A stretch of 64,000 nucleotides of DNA from a bacterium. GTDB taxonomy: Bacteria; UBP6; UBA1177. Each line of letters opens with the position of its first letter. Within the stretch, counting starts at the first letter, position 1. The translations under genes were made by a program, and so were the position numbers. Positions 15,669 to 23,690 of this stretch are shown here, piece after piece. The notes under the pieces were generated by a model that saw only the letters and a list, made by a program, of their open reading frames with translations, had not been told where the DNA came from and did not search any database. Location of the stretch: NCBI GenBank assembly GCA_017963125.1, contig JAGCUA010000009.1, positions 124,001 through 188,000 on the forward strand. Reading direction: 5' to 3'.

Positions 15669-16370
15669 ATGAATATTTTTCTGATCGGGCAGGGTAATGT
15701 CGGAACTGCTCTCTCAAATTTTCTGCAAACCCGCGGAATCAAACATGAAATCCTTGAAAAAGTTCCTGAAAGCAAGAGCGGGATCCTGTTTCTGGCAGTG
15801 TCCGATTCTGCCGTAAAACCGCTTCTTGAAGAAACTTTGCGGAAAAATCCCGGAATTTTTGCAGTTCATTTCTCGGCGGCAACAAAATTTGAGCACGAGC
15901 GTGTTTTTCTGCTTCATCCGTTTTCTTCGATCAATAAAAAAACCGAATTAAATCAGATACTTTTCACGCTTTGGGGCAAGAAGGATCCTGCTTTTGAAGA
16001 GATCCTTAAAAAGACAGGGCTTGATTTTGTCTACTGCAGTGAAAATCCAGGTCCGCTTTATCACGCATCGGCCGTTATGAGCGGAAATTTCACCCAGTTT
16101 TTTGCAATCCATGCTTTAAATCTTCTTCAATCGTCAGGCTTTTCAAAAGAAGTTTCTGAAAAACTCGTCCGCCAGCTTGTAATTTCCTCTTTAGATAATA
16201 TTTTCCGTGACGGGATCAAAGGGGTGACAGGCCCGGCTGCGAGAGGCGAAAATGAAGTTTTGTCTAATGAAATCAGTGCTCTGAGCGAAAAAAACGCAGT
16301 GCTTGCCGGACTATTTAAATCTGTGAACGAAGAGATCGTCAGACTAGTCTTAGGGAACCCAAAAAGCTGA
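15669..16370 (+). CDS. Rossmann-fold protein of the DUF2520 family
   Basis: 233 residues. The N-terminal NAD(P)-binding fingerprint is MNIFLIGQGNVGTALSNFL, and FLAVSDSAV follows at the position used by F420/NADP-oxidoreductase-like folds. The middle contains HFSAATKF and FLLHPFSSI, matching the DUF2520-associated Rossmann-like family. The C-terminal helical half (YHASAVMSGNFTQFF, then GPAARGENE) matches DUF2520. The reaction is unknown; such proteins resemble ketopantoate or pyrroline-carboxylate reductases. It follows the HIT gene by 9 bases. Confidence 0.82.
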   Translation: MNIFLIGQGNVGTALSNFLQTRGIKHEILEKVPESKSGILFLAVSDSAVKPLLEETLRKNPGIFAVHFSAATKFEHERVFLLHPFSSINKKTELNQILFTLWGKKDPAFEEILKKTGLDFVYCSENPGPLYHASAVMSGNFTQFFAIHALNLLQSSGFSKEVSEKLVRQLVISSLDNIFRDGIKGVTGPAARGENEVLSNEISALSEKNAVLAGLFKSVNEEIVRLVLGNPKS

Positions 16371-16376
16371 TAAAAC

Positions 16377-16404
16377 TTGATTCAAAACGATTTATAGCTA
16401 TAAT
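16377..16404 (+). promoter_or_regulatory. Promoter for greA-recG
   Basis: TTGATT (16377-16382), 16-bp spacer, TATAAT (16399-16404), then AACGCGC, T runs and TTTTTTAGGAGG. The best example of the recurrent promoter class. Confidence 0.75.
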
Positions 16405-16436
16405 AACGCGCTTTTTAGTTTTTTAGGAGGTTTATT

Positions 16437-16907
16437 ATGTCTATTCCCATTACAAAAGGCGGTTACGAAAGAATAGTTGAGGAGGTAAGACACCTTAAAA
16501 AAGTCGAGCGTCCGGCAATAATTGCAAAAATAGCTGAAGCGAGAAGCCACGGTGATCTCAGCGAGAACGCGGAATATCACGCAGCACGTGAAAAACAGAG
16601 TTTCATCGAAGGAAGGATCGAATATTTGGACGGCGTCATTGCCGATGCTGAAGTTATTGACGTAACGAAACTCAGCGGCGACAAAGTCCTTTTCGGAGCA
16701 ACGGTAAAACTTCTCGACAACGATACCGACGAAGAAGTTACCTACACACTTGTCGGTGAAGTCGAAAGCGATCCTGAGCACGGCAAAATTTCGATAGCAA
16801 GCCCGAAAGGTCACGCTTTGATCGGCAAAGAACTTGGTGACGATGTTACCGTTCAGACTCCTGCCGGTGCGAGAGAATACGAGATCCTCGAAGTCAAGTA
16901 TGTTTAA
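16437..16907 (+). CDS. greA: Transcription elongation factor GreA
   Basis: 156 residues, the usual length. GreA enters the RNA polymerase secondary channel and stimulates cleavage of backtracked RNA. The coiled-coil N-terminal domain carries the acidic tip seen as GDLSENAEYHAAREKQ, with the conserved Asp and Glu. The C-terminal domain shows SIASPKGHALIGKELGD and a final REYEILEVKYV, both typical. AGGAGG precedes the ATG. The recG start lies inside the last codons of greA, so the two are translationally coupled. Confidence 0.96.
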   Translation: MSIPITKGGYERIVEEVRHLKKVERPAIIAKIAEARSHGDLSENAEYHAAREKQSFIEGRIEYLDGVIADAEVIDVTKLSGDKVLFGATVKLLDNDTDEEVTYTLVGEVESDPEHGKISIASPKGHALIGKELGDDVTVQTPAGAREYEILEVKYV

Positions 16908-19023
16908 TCCTTCGGAAAATTCCGATATAGCAAAATTACTTTCTTTTTTGAGTCAGCCGCTTGAATCGGCGGTGGATCTTTCAAAAACACAGTTAAAAAA
17001 AATCGTTGCAGCTCTTGGCGGAAAAGTTTTCGATTTTCTTGTCGGAAACCTGCCCGAAGGTTACGAAACGCGCTTTCTCGTTACGAAATTTTCGGACTTT
17101 GAGCGTGGTCAGATGGCGACTTTCAAAGCAAAGGTCGTCTCGGTAAAACGCGGATTCGGCAAGATCCCGTCTTATCTGAAAGTCGATCTTGCAGGCTCGC
17201 TTGTGACGATCACTTTTTTCGGCAAACTCGGAATGATCTACTGCAATCTCTACAAAGAAGGGGATGAAGTTCTCGTTTCTGGTGAAGTGAGCCCGAAATC
17301 TTTCGCGATAAACCTTGTAAATCCTGAAATCTTCAAGTTCGACGAAGGGTGGAAAACTCTTCTAAGCGGCTATATTCCGGTTTACAAAAACATCGTCGGC
17401 GTTTCGCATCTTTTTATGCTTCGGACGGCAAAAATGCTCGTGAATCTGCTCTCTGCTCACCGCGGAGAATGGTTTCCGGAAAGCCTGAAAAAAGAATTTA
17501 ACTTTCCCGATTTCGTCGAATCGCTGATGAACCTTCATTTTCCGCATCTGAGCGCGGATATCAACGAGTTGAACGACTTCAAAACGCGCTGGCACAAGCG
17601 GATCGCATTCGACCAGCTCTTCTTTTTCCAGTTTGGTTCTCAGTTTTCGGCGATAGGAATGCGCACCGACAAAAAGCGCCGCATAAAAACCGAGTCTGAT
17701 TTAAGTGTAAGTGTCGAAAAAAGCATGGCTTTTGAGCTGACCAAGGCACAAAAAAGAGTTTTGGGAGAGATCAGAAGCGACCTCTCTTCGATTTATCCGA
17801 TGAACAGACTTCTGCAGGGCGATGTCGGAAGCGGAAAAACGGCTGTCATGGTTTTGGCGAGCCTTGATGTGATCGCGAGCGGATACAAAAGTGTGATAAT
17901 GGCTCCGACCGAAATTTTAGCGGCACAGCATTACAAAACTATTTCGAGCATGGTCCCCGAAAACATAAAAATCGAGCTTTTTTTAGGCGGAGTCACGGGC
18001 AAAAAGAAGAAGGCCGAGCGGCTTGAGAATGCGAAGAAAGCCGATTTTCTCATCGGTACTCACGCCCTTTTCGAGAACATGGAGTTTATGGAGGAGATCG
18101 GTCTCATTATAATCGACGAGCAGCACCGTTTCGGTGTTTCGCAGCGGATGAAACTCCAGTCAAAATCGACTCATCCCGATGTTCTTGTCGTAAGCGCGAC
18201 TCCGATCCCGAGAACTCTGGCACTCACGGTTTACGGTTCGACCGAAATCAGCGTGATCGACGAGATGCCTCCCGGAAGGATCCCCGTTACGACGCGGCTC
18301 GTTCCGGCTGAAAACAGGTTCAAAGTGTTTGATTTCGTTACTGAAATCATAAAAAATCAGAACAAGAAAGGATATTGGGTCTGTCCTCTTGTCGAAGAGA
18401 GCGAAAACGAAGAAATGAAATCCGAAATGAAGCACGTCGAAGGTGTTTACGAAGAATTTTCCAAAGTCTTGGGCGAGAAAGCGGCGCTTCTTCACGGCAG
18501 GATGAAAGGCGAGGAAAAGCGCGTGATCATCGACAGGCTCAAAAACGGGGAAATCAATCTTCTCGTTTCGACGATCGTTGTCGAAGTAGGCGTTGATGTT
18601 CCGGACGCGGTCTTCATGGTTATAGAAAATGCCGAAAGGTTCGGATTGGCACAGCTTCACCAGCTCAGAGGCAGGGTAGGCAGAGGAAAAGATAAATCTT
18701 TCTGCGCACTTATAGCAGGAAGTGACATCAGCGAAAAGGCTTTCAACCGCCTCGATTTTCTCTCAAAAACCGAAAACGGCTTCAAGATCGCGGAATACGA
18801 TCTCAAAACACGCGGTCCCGGAGCTCTTACCGGCCTTGAGCAGAGCGGATTCAAGAACGATGCCTATTTCCTGCTGGCAGTCCGCCACGGCGAACTTGTA
18901 GAAAAAGCGCGTGTTTTCACAAAAACAATCCTTGCCTCAGGCGAGGAAGAATATATAAAATTCTGCAACAGAGTTTTTGAGCTGTTTTTTGCGGAACGAT
19001 TCAACAGATTCCGAGCGAGTTAG
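16900..19023 (+). CDS. recG: ATP-dependent DNA helicase RecG
   Basis: 707 residues from the ATG at 16900, which overlaps the greA stop by 8 bases. A longer frame to 16834 exists but would lie wholly within greA and gives unrelated sequence. RecG remodels stalled replication forks and Holliday junctions. The OB-type wedge domain lies in the N-terminal third (GQMATFKAKVVSVKRGFG). Helicase motifs follow: LLQGDVGSGKTAVM (Walker A), IIDEQHRFGVSQR (DEQH), SATPIPRTLALTVYG, STIVVEVGVDVPDA and QLRGRVGRG. The spacing and the FRAS ending suggest an intact protein. Confidence 0.96.
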   Translation: MFNPSENSDIAKLLSFLSQPLESAVDLSKTQLKKIVAALGGKVFDFLVGNLPEGYETRFLVTKFSDFERGQMATFKAKVVSVKRGFGKIPSYLKVDLAGSLVTITFFGKLGMIYCNLYKEGDEVLVSGEVSPKSFAINLVNPEIFKFDEGWKTLLSGYIPVYKNIVGVSHLFMLRTAKMLVNLLSAHRGEWFPESLKKEFNFPDFVESLMNLHFPHLSADINELNDFKTRWHKRIAFDQLFFFQFGSQFSAIGMRTDKKRRIKTESDLSVSVEKSMAFELTKAQKRVLGEIRSDLSSIYPMNRLLQGDVGSGKTAVMVLASLDVIASGYKSVIMAPTEILAAQHYKTISSMVPENIKIELFLGGVTGKKKKAERLENAKKADFLIGTHALFENMEFMEEIGLIIIDEQHRFGVSQRMKLQSKSTHPDVLVVSATPIPRTLALTVYGSTEISVIDEMPPGRIPVTTRLVPAENRFKVFDFVTEIIKNQNKKGYWVCPLVEESENEEMKSEMKHVEGVYEEFSKVLGEKAALLHGRMKGEEKRVIIDRLKNGEINLLVSTIVVEVGVDVPDAVFMVIENAERFGLAQLHQLRGRVGRGKDKSFCALIAGSDISEKAFNRLDFLSKTENGFKIAEYDLKTRGPGALTGLEQSGFKNDAYFLLAVRHGELVEKARVFTKTILASGEEEYIKFCNRVFELFFAERFNRFRAS

Positions 19024-19032
19024 GAGGTAACA

Positions 19033-19431
19033 ATGCTTGTTTGTCCTGTCTGCGGCACCGATATGGCCGTTCTTGAGCTTCACGGGATAGAAATCGACTA
19101 CTGTTTTTCGTGCGGCGGAATATGGCTCGATGCCGGAGAACTTGAATATTTGATGGGCGATTCCGAAAAATCAGCCGAAATCCTTAAATCTTTTCAGGAT
19201 GTTACAAATTCAAACAACGAAAAGAAACGCCAGTGTCCCATCTGCGGAAAAGCGATGAAAAAGGTGAGCGTTCCGACATCGGAAAGCGCAATAATCATCG
19301 ACAAATGCCCGAAAGAACACGGGATCTGGTTCGACAAAGACGAACTTTACAGAATAATCGACACGCTCGGCGAATCGAAAAACATGAAAGTAGCAGAGTT
19401 TTTGAAGGATATGTTCACTGAAGGAAAATAG
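19033..19431 (+). CDS. Double zinc-ribbon (TFIIB-type) protein
   Basis: 132 residues with two tandem zf-TFIIB modules. The first is CPVCGTDMAVLELHGIEIDYC with CFSCGGIWLDAGELEYL. The second is CPICGKAMKKVSV and DKCPKEHGIWFDKDEL, where the last ligand pair is partly replaced (CPKEH). The family (often called zf-TFIIB domain proteins) has no settled function. AGGAGG overlaps the recG stop codon region, so it is probably the third gene of the greA-recG unit. The next gene has its own promoter at 19460. Confidence 0.85.
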   Translation: MLVCPVCGTDMAVLELHGIEIDYCFSCGGIWLDAGELEYLMGDSEKSAEILKSFQDVTNSNNEKKRQCPICGKAMKKVSVPTSESAIIIDKCPKEHGIWFDKDELYRIIDTLGESKNMKVAEFLKDMFTEGK

Positions 19432-19459
19432 AAAACAAACGGGTCTTCTGCTTGATTTT

Positions 19460-19487
19460 TTGACTTGCATAATCAGCACCTTATAAT
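19460..19487 (+). promoter_or_regulatory. Promoter for the ArnT-like gene and tlpA-like gene
   Basis: TTGACT (19460-19465), 16-bp spacer, TATAAT (19482-19487), then TCACGG, T runs and AAGGAG before the ATG at 19520. Confidence 0.75.
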
Positions 19488-19519
19488 TCACGGTTTTGTT
19501 GTTTTTAAGGAGTTCTTTT

Positions 19520-21748
19520 ATGGATAAAAAAGATGGGCTTTATGCGGTGATTCTTGATCATCCGCGTATTTTTCTGGCAGTTCTTTCGGCGCTTTTCTTT
19601 ATTCCTCTTCTTGGAAGTTATCCTGTTTTGGGGCAGTGGGAGCCGCATTACGGCAGAGTCGCGATGGAGATGATGGCCAACGGCTCGTGGGACTGGTTCC
19701 TCGATCCGGTATATCTCGGGAAGCACAACTTCTGGTCAAAACCGATATTTTGTTTCTGGATGGTTTTTCCGTTCATGAAGATTTTCGGCCCGACCGAGCT
19801 CGCACTCAGGCTTCCTTTTGCGATAAACGGCATATTTTTTGTTCTCTTGATTCATTTTATCGCCGAAAAGATCCTCAAAGACCCGCTGAAAGCACTTGTC
19901 GCCGCGTTTGTCGCGATATTCACGCCTTACACCTACATGATCACGCGGCAGTTCATGTGGGATATAACTTTTGTGACGTTTTTGACCGGTTCGATCGGTT
20001 TCCTCTACATCGGGCAGCGTGACAAAGACAAGAAACTGATCCGTCTTTCATATCTTTTCATGGGGCTCGGGATGCTCACTAAAGGGCTTCTTGCGATATG
20101 TTTCCCGATCGCCGCGATGTTTCTTTGGATGATAGCGACTCTTGATTATTCCAAAGGATTCAAGTCGGTAGTGAAAGATGCTGTCGATTTCGTTTTCTCT
20201 CTCAGACCTTTCGAAGGACTTGCGATCTTTCTCGTCGTTTCGCTTCCGTGGTATCTGTACATGGGTGTAAAGCACGGAGAGCCGTTTTATAAAGAGTTTT
20301 TCATGGAGCATCACTTCGGTCGTCTTGAAGGAACGATAGACAAGCCAGACGGCCCGTTTGAATTTTACATCTGGCAGCTTTCTTTAGGTGCTTTCCCGTG
20401 GGTCGCATTCCTGATCCCGGCACTTTTTTCAGCGGCTGGAAAAGTTAAGAAAAACAAAGACTTGGCTTTTGTCCTCCTTACGTTTTTCTTTCTTTTCCTT
20501 TTCTTTACCCTTGCCGCGACAAAGTTCCCTCACTACGTTTTTCCGGTCGTTCCGTTTATGGTGATGATCCTTGCTGAAGGATTCGTCGATCTTTTGAGAA
20601 GTGAGAAACTTTCGAAAGTTTATACCGTTATCGGTGTTGTTTCGGCGCTTTTCCTCATTCTTATCGCAAAGGATATTGCAACCGATTTCAACTATGCCGA
20701 CATGATCTATCTCATAACGACTCACCACGTTCAGACTTGGTTCGGGCGCGTTTTCGATCCGGTTCCGGTGCTTGCGGTTTTTGTTCCGCTGATGGCGCTT
20801 TTTATCGTTCTTCCCATTTTTAAGCCTGACAAAAAGATCCTTTTCGAGATTTCCGCAGCCGCTTTCGCGCTTGTCGCAGTCGTCTGGTCGGGATATATAA
20901 ATTTTGTCTGGGTTCCTAATATGCTTGAAGTTTTTACGCCGAAGCACATCGTTGAAAAATTCTTCGAAATGAAGAAACCCGGCGACAAGATCGTTGATTA
21001 CCATAACTGGAAAAACCGCTCGATGTATTTCTATCTCGGGCTTGACGAACCTCTCCTGCGTTACACAAAAGTCGAGCAAATCCAGCAGCTTTTAGAAAGG
21101 AATCCGAATAATACGGTTTTTATAACCACAAAAAAGGACAAAGTTTCGGAACTTCGCGCGGCACTTCTTGACAAAATGGGGATCCCGATAACGAAAGTTG
21201 CCGACGATGGTGTCGACACTTACATGGAAATCGAAATGTTCACTGCTTCAATGCAGGATAGAAACGCCGATTTGTCAGACAAGTGGAAGAAAAATGTCCT
21301 CGAAGAGTCCCAGATCCCGTCGAACATCAAAAGGGTAAACGGAACTTTGGGCGGCAGAACGCTCGAAATAATCGGCTACGACATCAACAAGCAGCGTTTC
21401 GATCCGGGAGAAGAGATCGAACTCACGCTTTACTACAGAGTTTTGAAAGAGATGGATAAGAACTGGAAAGTTTTCTTCCACTTCGACGTTTACAGCGGCG
21501 CGCTTCCGCACTCTTTCAAACTTGATGACTATCCGCAGCAGGGCTATCTGCCGACTACGAAATGGACTAAGGGAATGATCCTGAAAGACACTTTCAAAGT
21601 AACTGTCCCGAGAGCGCATCCCGGCGGCGGAGTCAAGATATATACCGGATTTTACGAGGGAAATGACAGAATGAACGTTGATAAGGAATCTTTCAACGAC
21701 GGTCAGAAACGCTTTATTTTGGGAACTTTCAACGTAAACATAAAGTAA
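19520..21748 (+). CDS. ArnT-like GT-C glycosyltransferase (PMT/GT83 type)
   Basis: 742 residues from the ATG at 19520, chosen because AAGGAG lies just upstream; a TTG 24 bases earlier would fall within the ribosome-binding region. It has about ten to twelve membrane helices. The first periplasmic loop reads GQWEPHYGRVAMEM, equivalent to the acidic EPDE-type loop of ArnT/PMT enzymes, and FWSKPIFCFWMVFPFMKIFG matches the family's KPPL-type segment. The C-terminal 250 residues are periplasmic and beta-rich. Family members move sugars from polyprenyl phosphate to lipid A or proteins. The acceptor is unknown. It overlaps the thioredoxin gene by 1 base. Confidence 0.85.
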   Translation: MDKKDGLYAVILDHPRIFLAVLSALFFIPLLGSYPVLGQWEPHYGRVAMEMMANGSWDWFLDPVYLGKHNFWSKPIFCFWMVFPFMKIFGPTELALRLPFAINGIFFVLLIHFIAEKILKDPLKALVAAFVAIFTPYTYMITRQFMWDITFVTFLTGSIGFLYIGQRDKDKKLIRLSYLFMGLGMLTKGLLAICFPIAAMFLWMIATLDYSKGFKSVVKDAVDFVFSLRPFEGLAIFLVVSLPWYLYMGVKHGEPFYKEFFMEHHFGRLEGTIDKPDGPFEFYIWQLSLGAFPWVAFLIPALFSAAGKVKKNKDLAFVLLTFFFLFLFFTLAATKFPHYVFPVVPFMVMILAEGFVDLLRSEKLSKVYTVIGVVSALFLILIAKDIATDFNYADMIYLITTHHVQTWFGRVFDPVPVLAVFVPLMALFIVLPIFKPDKKILFEISAAAFALVAVVWSGYINFVWVPNMLEVFTPKHIVEKFFEMKKPGDKIVDYHNWKNRSMYFYLGLDEPLLRYTKVEQIQQLLERNPNNTVFITTKKDKVSELRAALLDKMGIPITKVADDGVDTYMEIEMFTASMQDRNADLSDKWKKNVLEESQIPSNIKRVNGTLGGRTLEIIGYDINKQRFDPGEEIELTLYYRVLKEMDKNWKVFFHFDVYSGALPHSFKLDDYPQQGYLPTTKWTKGMILKDTFKVTVPRAHPGGGVKIYTGFYEGNDRMNVDKESFNDGQKRFILGTFNVNIK

Positions 21749-22230
21749 TGGAAGAAAAAAAGAGCAACAAAATTTTTCACATCATCATTTTTGCTTTGAT
21801 AGCAGTTGTTCTTCTGTTCAATGTTTTCTCGTATTTCGGTGCCTCGTTGCTCCTTCCGGGGCAGGAACTCCGTGAAATAACAGGCGTCGATCCTCAGACC
21901 AACCACAGAATATCACTTGATGTTTCGCAGGGAACAGTCATTCTCAATATCTGGGCCACATGGTGCGGAGCCTGTATTGCAGAGATGCCGGAACTCAATA
22001 AAATCGCCGGAAAATATAAAGTTTACGGTGCGATAAAACCGGCTTTCAAATACGAAGTCTACCGCGAAGTGAAACCAAACTTCAAAAGTGTGATCGCGCA
22101 GGATGAATTTTTTGAAAATCTCTATATTTCAGTTCTTCCGACAACGCTTCTCATTCAGGACGGCGTGATAAAAAAAGTCCATGTCGGAACTCTTACAGCA
22201 GATTTTGCCGAAGAGTGGGTGAAAGACTGA
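21748..22230 (+). CDS. TlpA-like membrane-anchored thioredoxin
   Basis: 160 residues. An N-terminal membrane anchor (about residues 9-30) is followed by a periplasmic thioredoxin fold. The active site is WATWCGACIAEMP (Cys73, Cys76), as in TlpA/ResA-type proteins. The cis-Pro loop appears as SVLPTTLLIQDG. It probably reduces or isomerises disulfides in the envelope. The start codon overlaps the stop of the ArnT-like gene (TAATG), so the two are co-translated. This may mean the redox protein serves the glycosyltransferase's Cys-bearing partners, but that is inference. Confidence 0.9.
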   Translation: MEEKKSNKIFHIIIFALIAVVLLFNVFSYFGASLLLPGQELREITGVDPQTNHRISLDVSQGTVILNIWATWCGACIAEMPELNKIAGKYKVYGAIKPAFKYEVYREVKPNFKSVIAQDEFFENLYISVLPTTLLIQDGVIKKVHVGTLTADFAEEWVKD

Positions 22231-22519
22231 AAAATCACAAAAAATAGAAAAAATCCCAACTTGGACATCATGTGCCCACCACGGCGTTTATAATTTCTCC
22301 CGTCAACGTTTTTTATGGAGAAAATTATGGTCGGAGCGCGGGGACTCAGATTATACTTTTGATTTTTCCACGACAATATCCAGCAAATCTGAAGTCCTGA
22401 AGAAGTTTCAAAGCCAAAACACCGAATAGAGTGAGAATCGTCTGTCGACGATGAAAAAATCTTGGAACATAAACTTTCTAAAATGCAATTTAAATAAAGA
22501 ATCTAATAATAAAAATTTC

Positions 22520-22547
22520 TTGATAAGATTTCTTGTTTAAATATAAA
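22520..22547 (+). promoter_or_regulatory. Promoter for the Y1 transposase gene
   Basis: TTGATA (22520-22525), 16-bp spacer, TATAAA (22542-22547), 32 bases before the ATG at 22580. Confidence 0.5.
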
Positions 22548-22560
22548 GCTGTTCCAGAAA

Positions 22561-22577
22561 TTTGTTTCGGAAACAAA
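22561..22577. repeat. 17-bp perfect palindrome at the transposase start
   Basis: TTTGTTTC-G-GAAACAAA, an 8-bp perfect inverted repeat around one base, ending 2 bases before the ATG at 22580. It occupies the place of the ribosome-binding site. It could be a site recognised by the transposase or an mRNA hairpin limiting translation. Confidence 0.65.
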
Positions 22578-22579
22578 AA

Positions 22580-23584
22580 ATGAGGAATGAAAAGGAAAAA
22601 TGGCACTGGCAGAAAGCAGGCACGGCATGGAAAGGAATCGGCATTTACCATGTCACGATGGTGATTCCAAGCCGTGAGCCGCTGCTCGGAAAGCTCGTCA
22701 TGCCCGAAAATGACCCGACGCAGGCGAGGGTGGAGCGGACAGAACTTGGAAACAGTCTCTTTTTAGAGCTGCTTCACCTTCCAACTTTCTATCCTGAAAT
22801 TCAAATCCTGCAATATTGCCTTATGCCGGACCACCTGCATGCCGTTATTTATGTCAGACAGCAGATGAAAAAAAGCATCAGAATAGTTGCACGTGGTTTC
22901 TGGCAGGGGGCAAAAAAACTGGGGCGCACCTATACTCCGTTAATTGAGTCCGAATTAAATTCGGGCAAAATAAACGGAGAGGTCCCGCCAAACAAACGAT
23001 GTTTAAATGATGCAATTTTCACGGAGATGCCGTTTATCCGCCCGATGTCGCGGCGCGGGCAGCTGAAAGCAATGATCCGCTATGTCCAGATGAACCCGCA
23101 GCGTTTTGCCACAAAGCGGCTTCATCCAGGTTTTTTCCGTGTGCAGCACAATATTGAAATAGCCGGGCGCACTTACGATGCTGTCGGCAATATTGCAATC
23201 CTGACGGAAACGCGGCGTGCTACGGTGCATGTCCGCCGTGCAATGGTTGCGGCAGCAGAGCATGGAAAAGAGCAGCCGCTTCGGGACTATATGAACGGCT
23301 GCGTCATCGCCGCCCGCGAAAATACCGTGATGGTTTCTCCGTTTATAAGCCAGAAAGAAAAGGAAGTTCTTATGGTGCTTATAAAAGAGCAGCATCAGGT
23401 CATTTACCTCTCCGATAACGGATTCGGGGAATATTACAAGCCGTCGGATCTCCTGTTTGACAGCGTGGCGGCAGGACGGATGCTCATTCTCAGCCCGCAC
23501 TCTTACGATGCCGGCAAACGGCGCATAACAAGGAACGAGTGTGTCCAGCTCAACAATATGGCTGAAGAAATCGCGGATGAGTAG
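22580..23584 (+). CDS. REP-associated-type (Y1/HUH) transposase with extra C-terminal domain
   Basis: 334 residues from the ATG at 22580. The Y1_Tnp core covers about residues 20-185. The HUH motif is in LMPDHLHAVIYV (His85, His87) and the candidate catalytic Tyr in MIRYVQMNPQRF (Tyr168). These are the signatures of RAYT/TnpA-REP proteins, which cut single-stranded palindromic DNA. After residue 200 there is about 130 residues not needed for Y1 catalysis: VMVSPFISQKEKEVLM, HQVIYLSDNGFGEYYKP, LFDSVAAGRMLILSP, RRITRNECVQLNNMAEEIA. That order recalls DprA/LOG-type Rossmann folds (inference). No IS ends or flanking REP array were found. The gene is probably a domesticated or single-copy element. 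Confidence 0.82.
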   Translation: MRNEKEKWHWQKAGTAWKGIGIYHVTMVIPSREPLLGKLVMPENDPTQARVERTELGNSLFLELLHLPTFYPEIQILQYCLMPDHLHAVIYVRQQMKKSIRIVARGFWQGAKKLGRTYTPLIESELNSGKINGEVPPNKRCLNDAIFTEMPFIRPMSRRGQLKAMIRYVQMNPQRFATKRLHPGFFRVQHNIEIAGRTYDAVGNIAILTETRRATVHVRRAMVAAAEHGKEQPLRDYMNGCVIAARENTVMVSPFISQKEKEVLMVLIKEQHQVIYLSDNGFGEYYKPSDLLFDSVAAGRMLILSPHSYDAGKRRITRNECVQLNNMAEEIADE

Positions 23585-23643
23585 AATCGAGCCATGTTTT
23601 AGACTAAAGTTCTTTCTTTTTGGTGCGGCGGAAGCGTATTTCA

Positions 23644-23671
23644 TTTCAGAAATTTTAAAATTCAGTATAAT
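23644..23671 (+). promoter_or_regulatory. Promoter for the TgpA-like transglutaminase gene
   Basis: TTTCAG (23644-23649), 16-bp spacer, TATAAT (23666-23671), then CACGCGG and a T run. It supports a start near 23691-23697 rather than inside the transposase gene. Confidence 0.55.
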
Positions 23672-23690
23672 CACGCGGTTTTGTTTTGAG

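Larger units (their letters stand above)
22231..22579. other. 349-base gene-poor stretch with a probable gene remnant
   Basis: No complete gene. At 22289-22294 there is TATAAT, then a T run and ATGGAG just before an ATG at 22327. That ATG opens a frame of only 11 codons (MVGARGLRLYF then stop). This looks like the promoter, ribosome-binding site and start of a lost gene. An imperfect inverted repeat (ATAATTTCTCC near 22290 and GGAGAAAATTAT near 22318) brackets the site. The right part holds the promoter of the transposase gene. The left end is A-rich. Confidence 0.4.

Noticed and set aside
16834..16899. Longer N-terminus for RecG starting at 16834
   Set aside because: It lies wholly inside greA, gives sequence unrelated to RecG, and the ATG at 16900 fits the typical length.
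22155..22376. Minus-strand frame of 73 codons overlapping the end of the tlpA-like gene
   Set aside because: It reads as an artefact of AT-rich sequence, with no ribosome-binding site.
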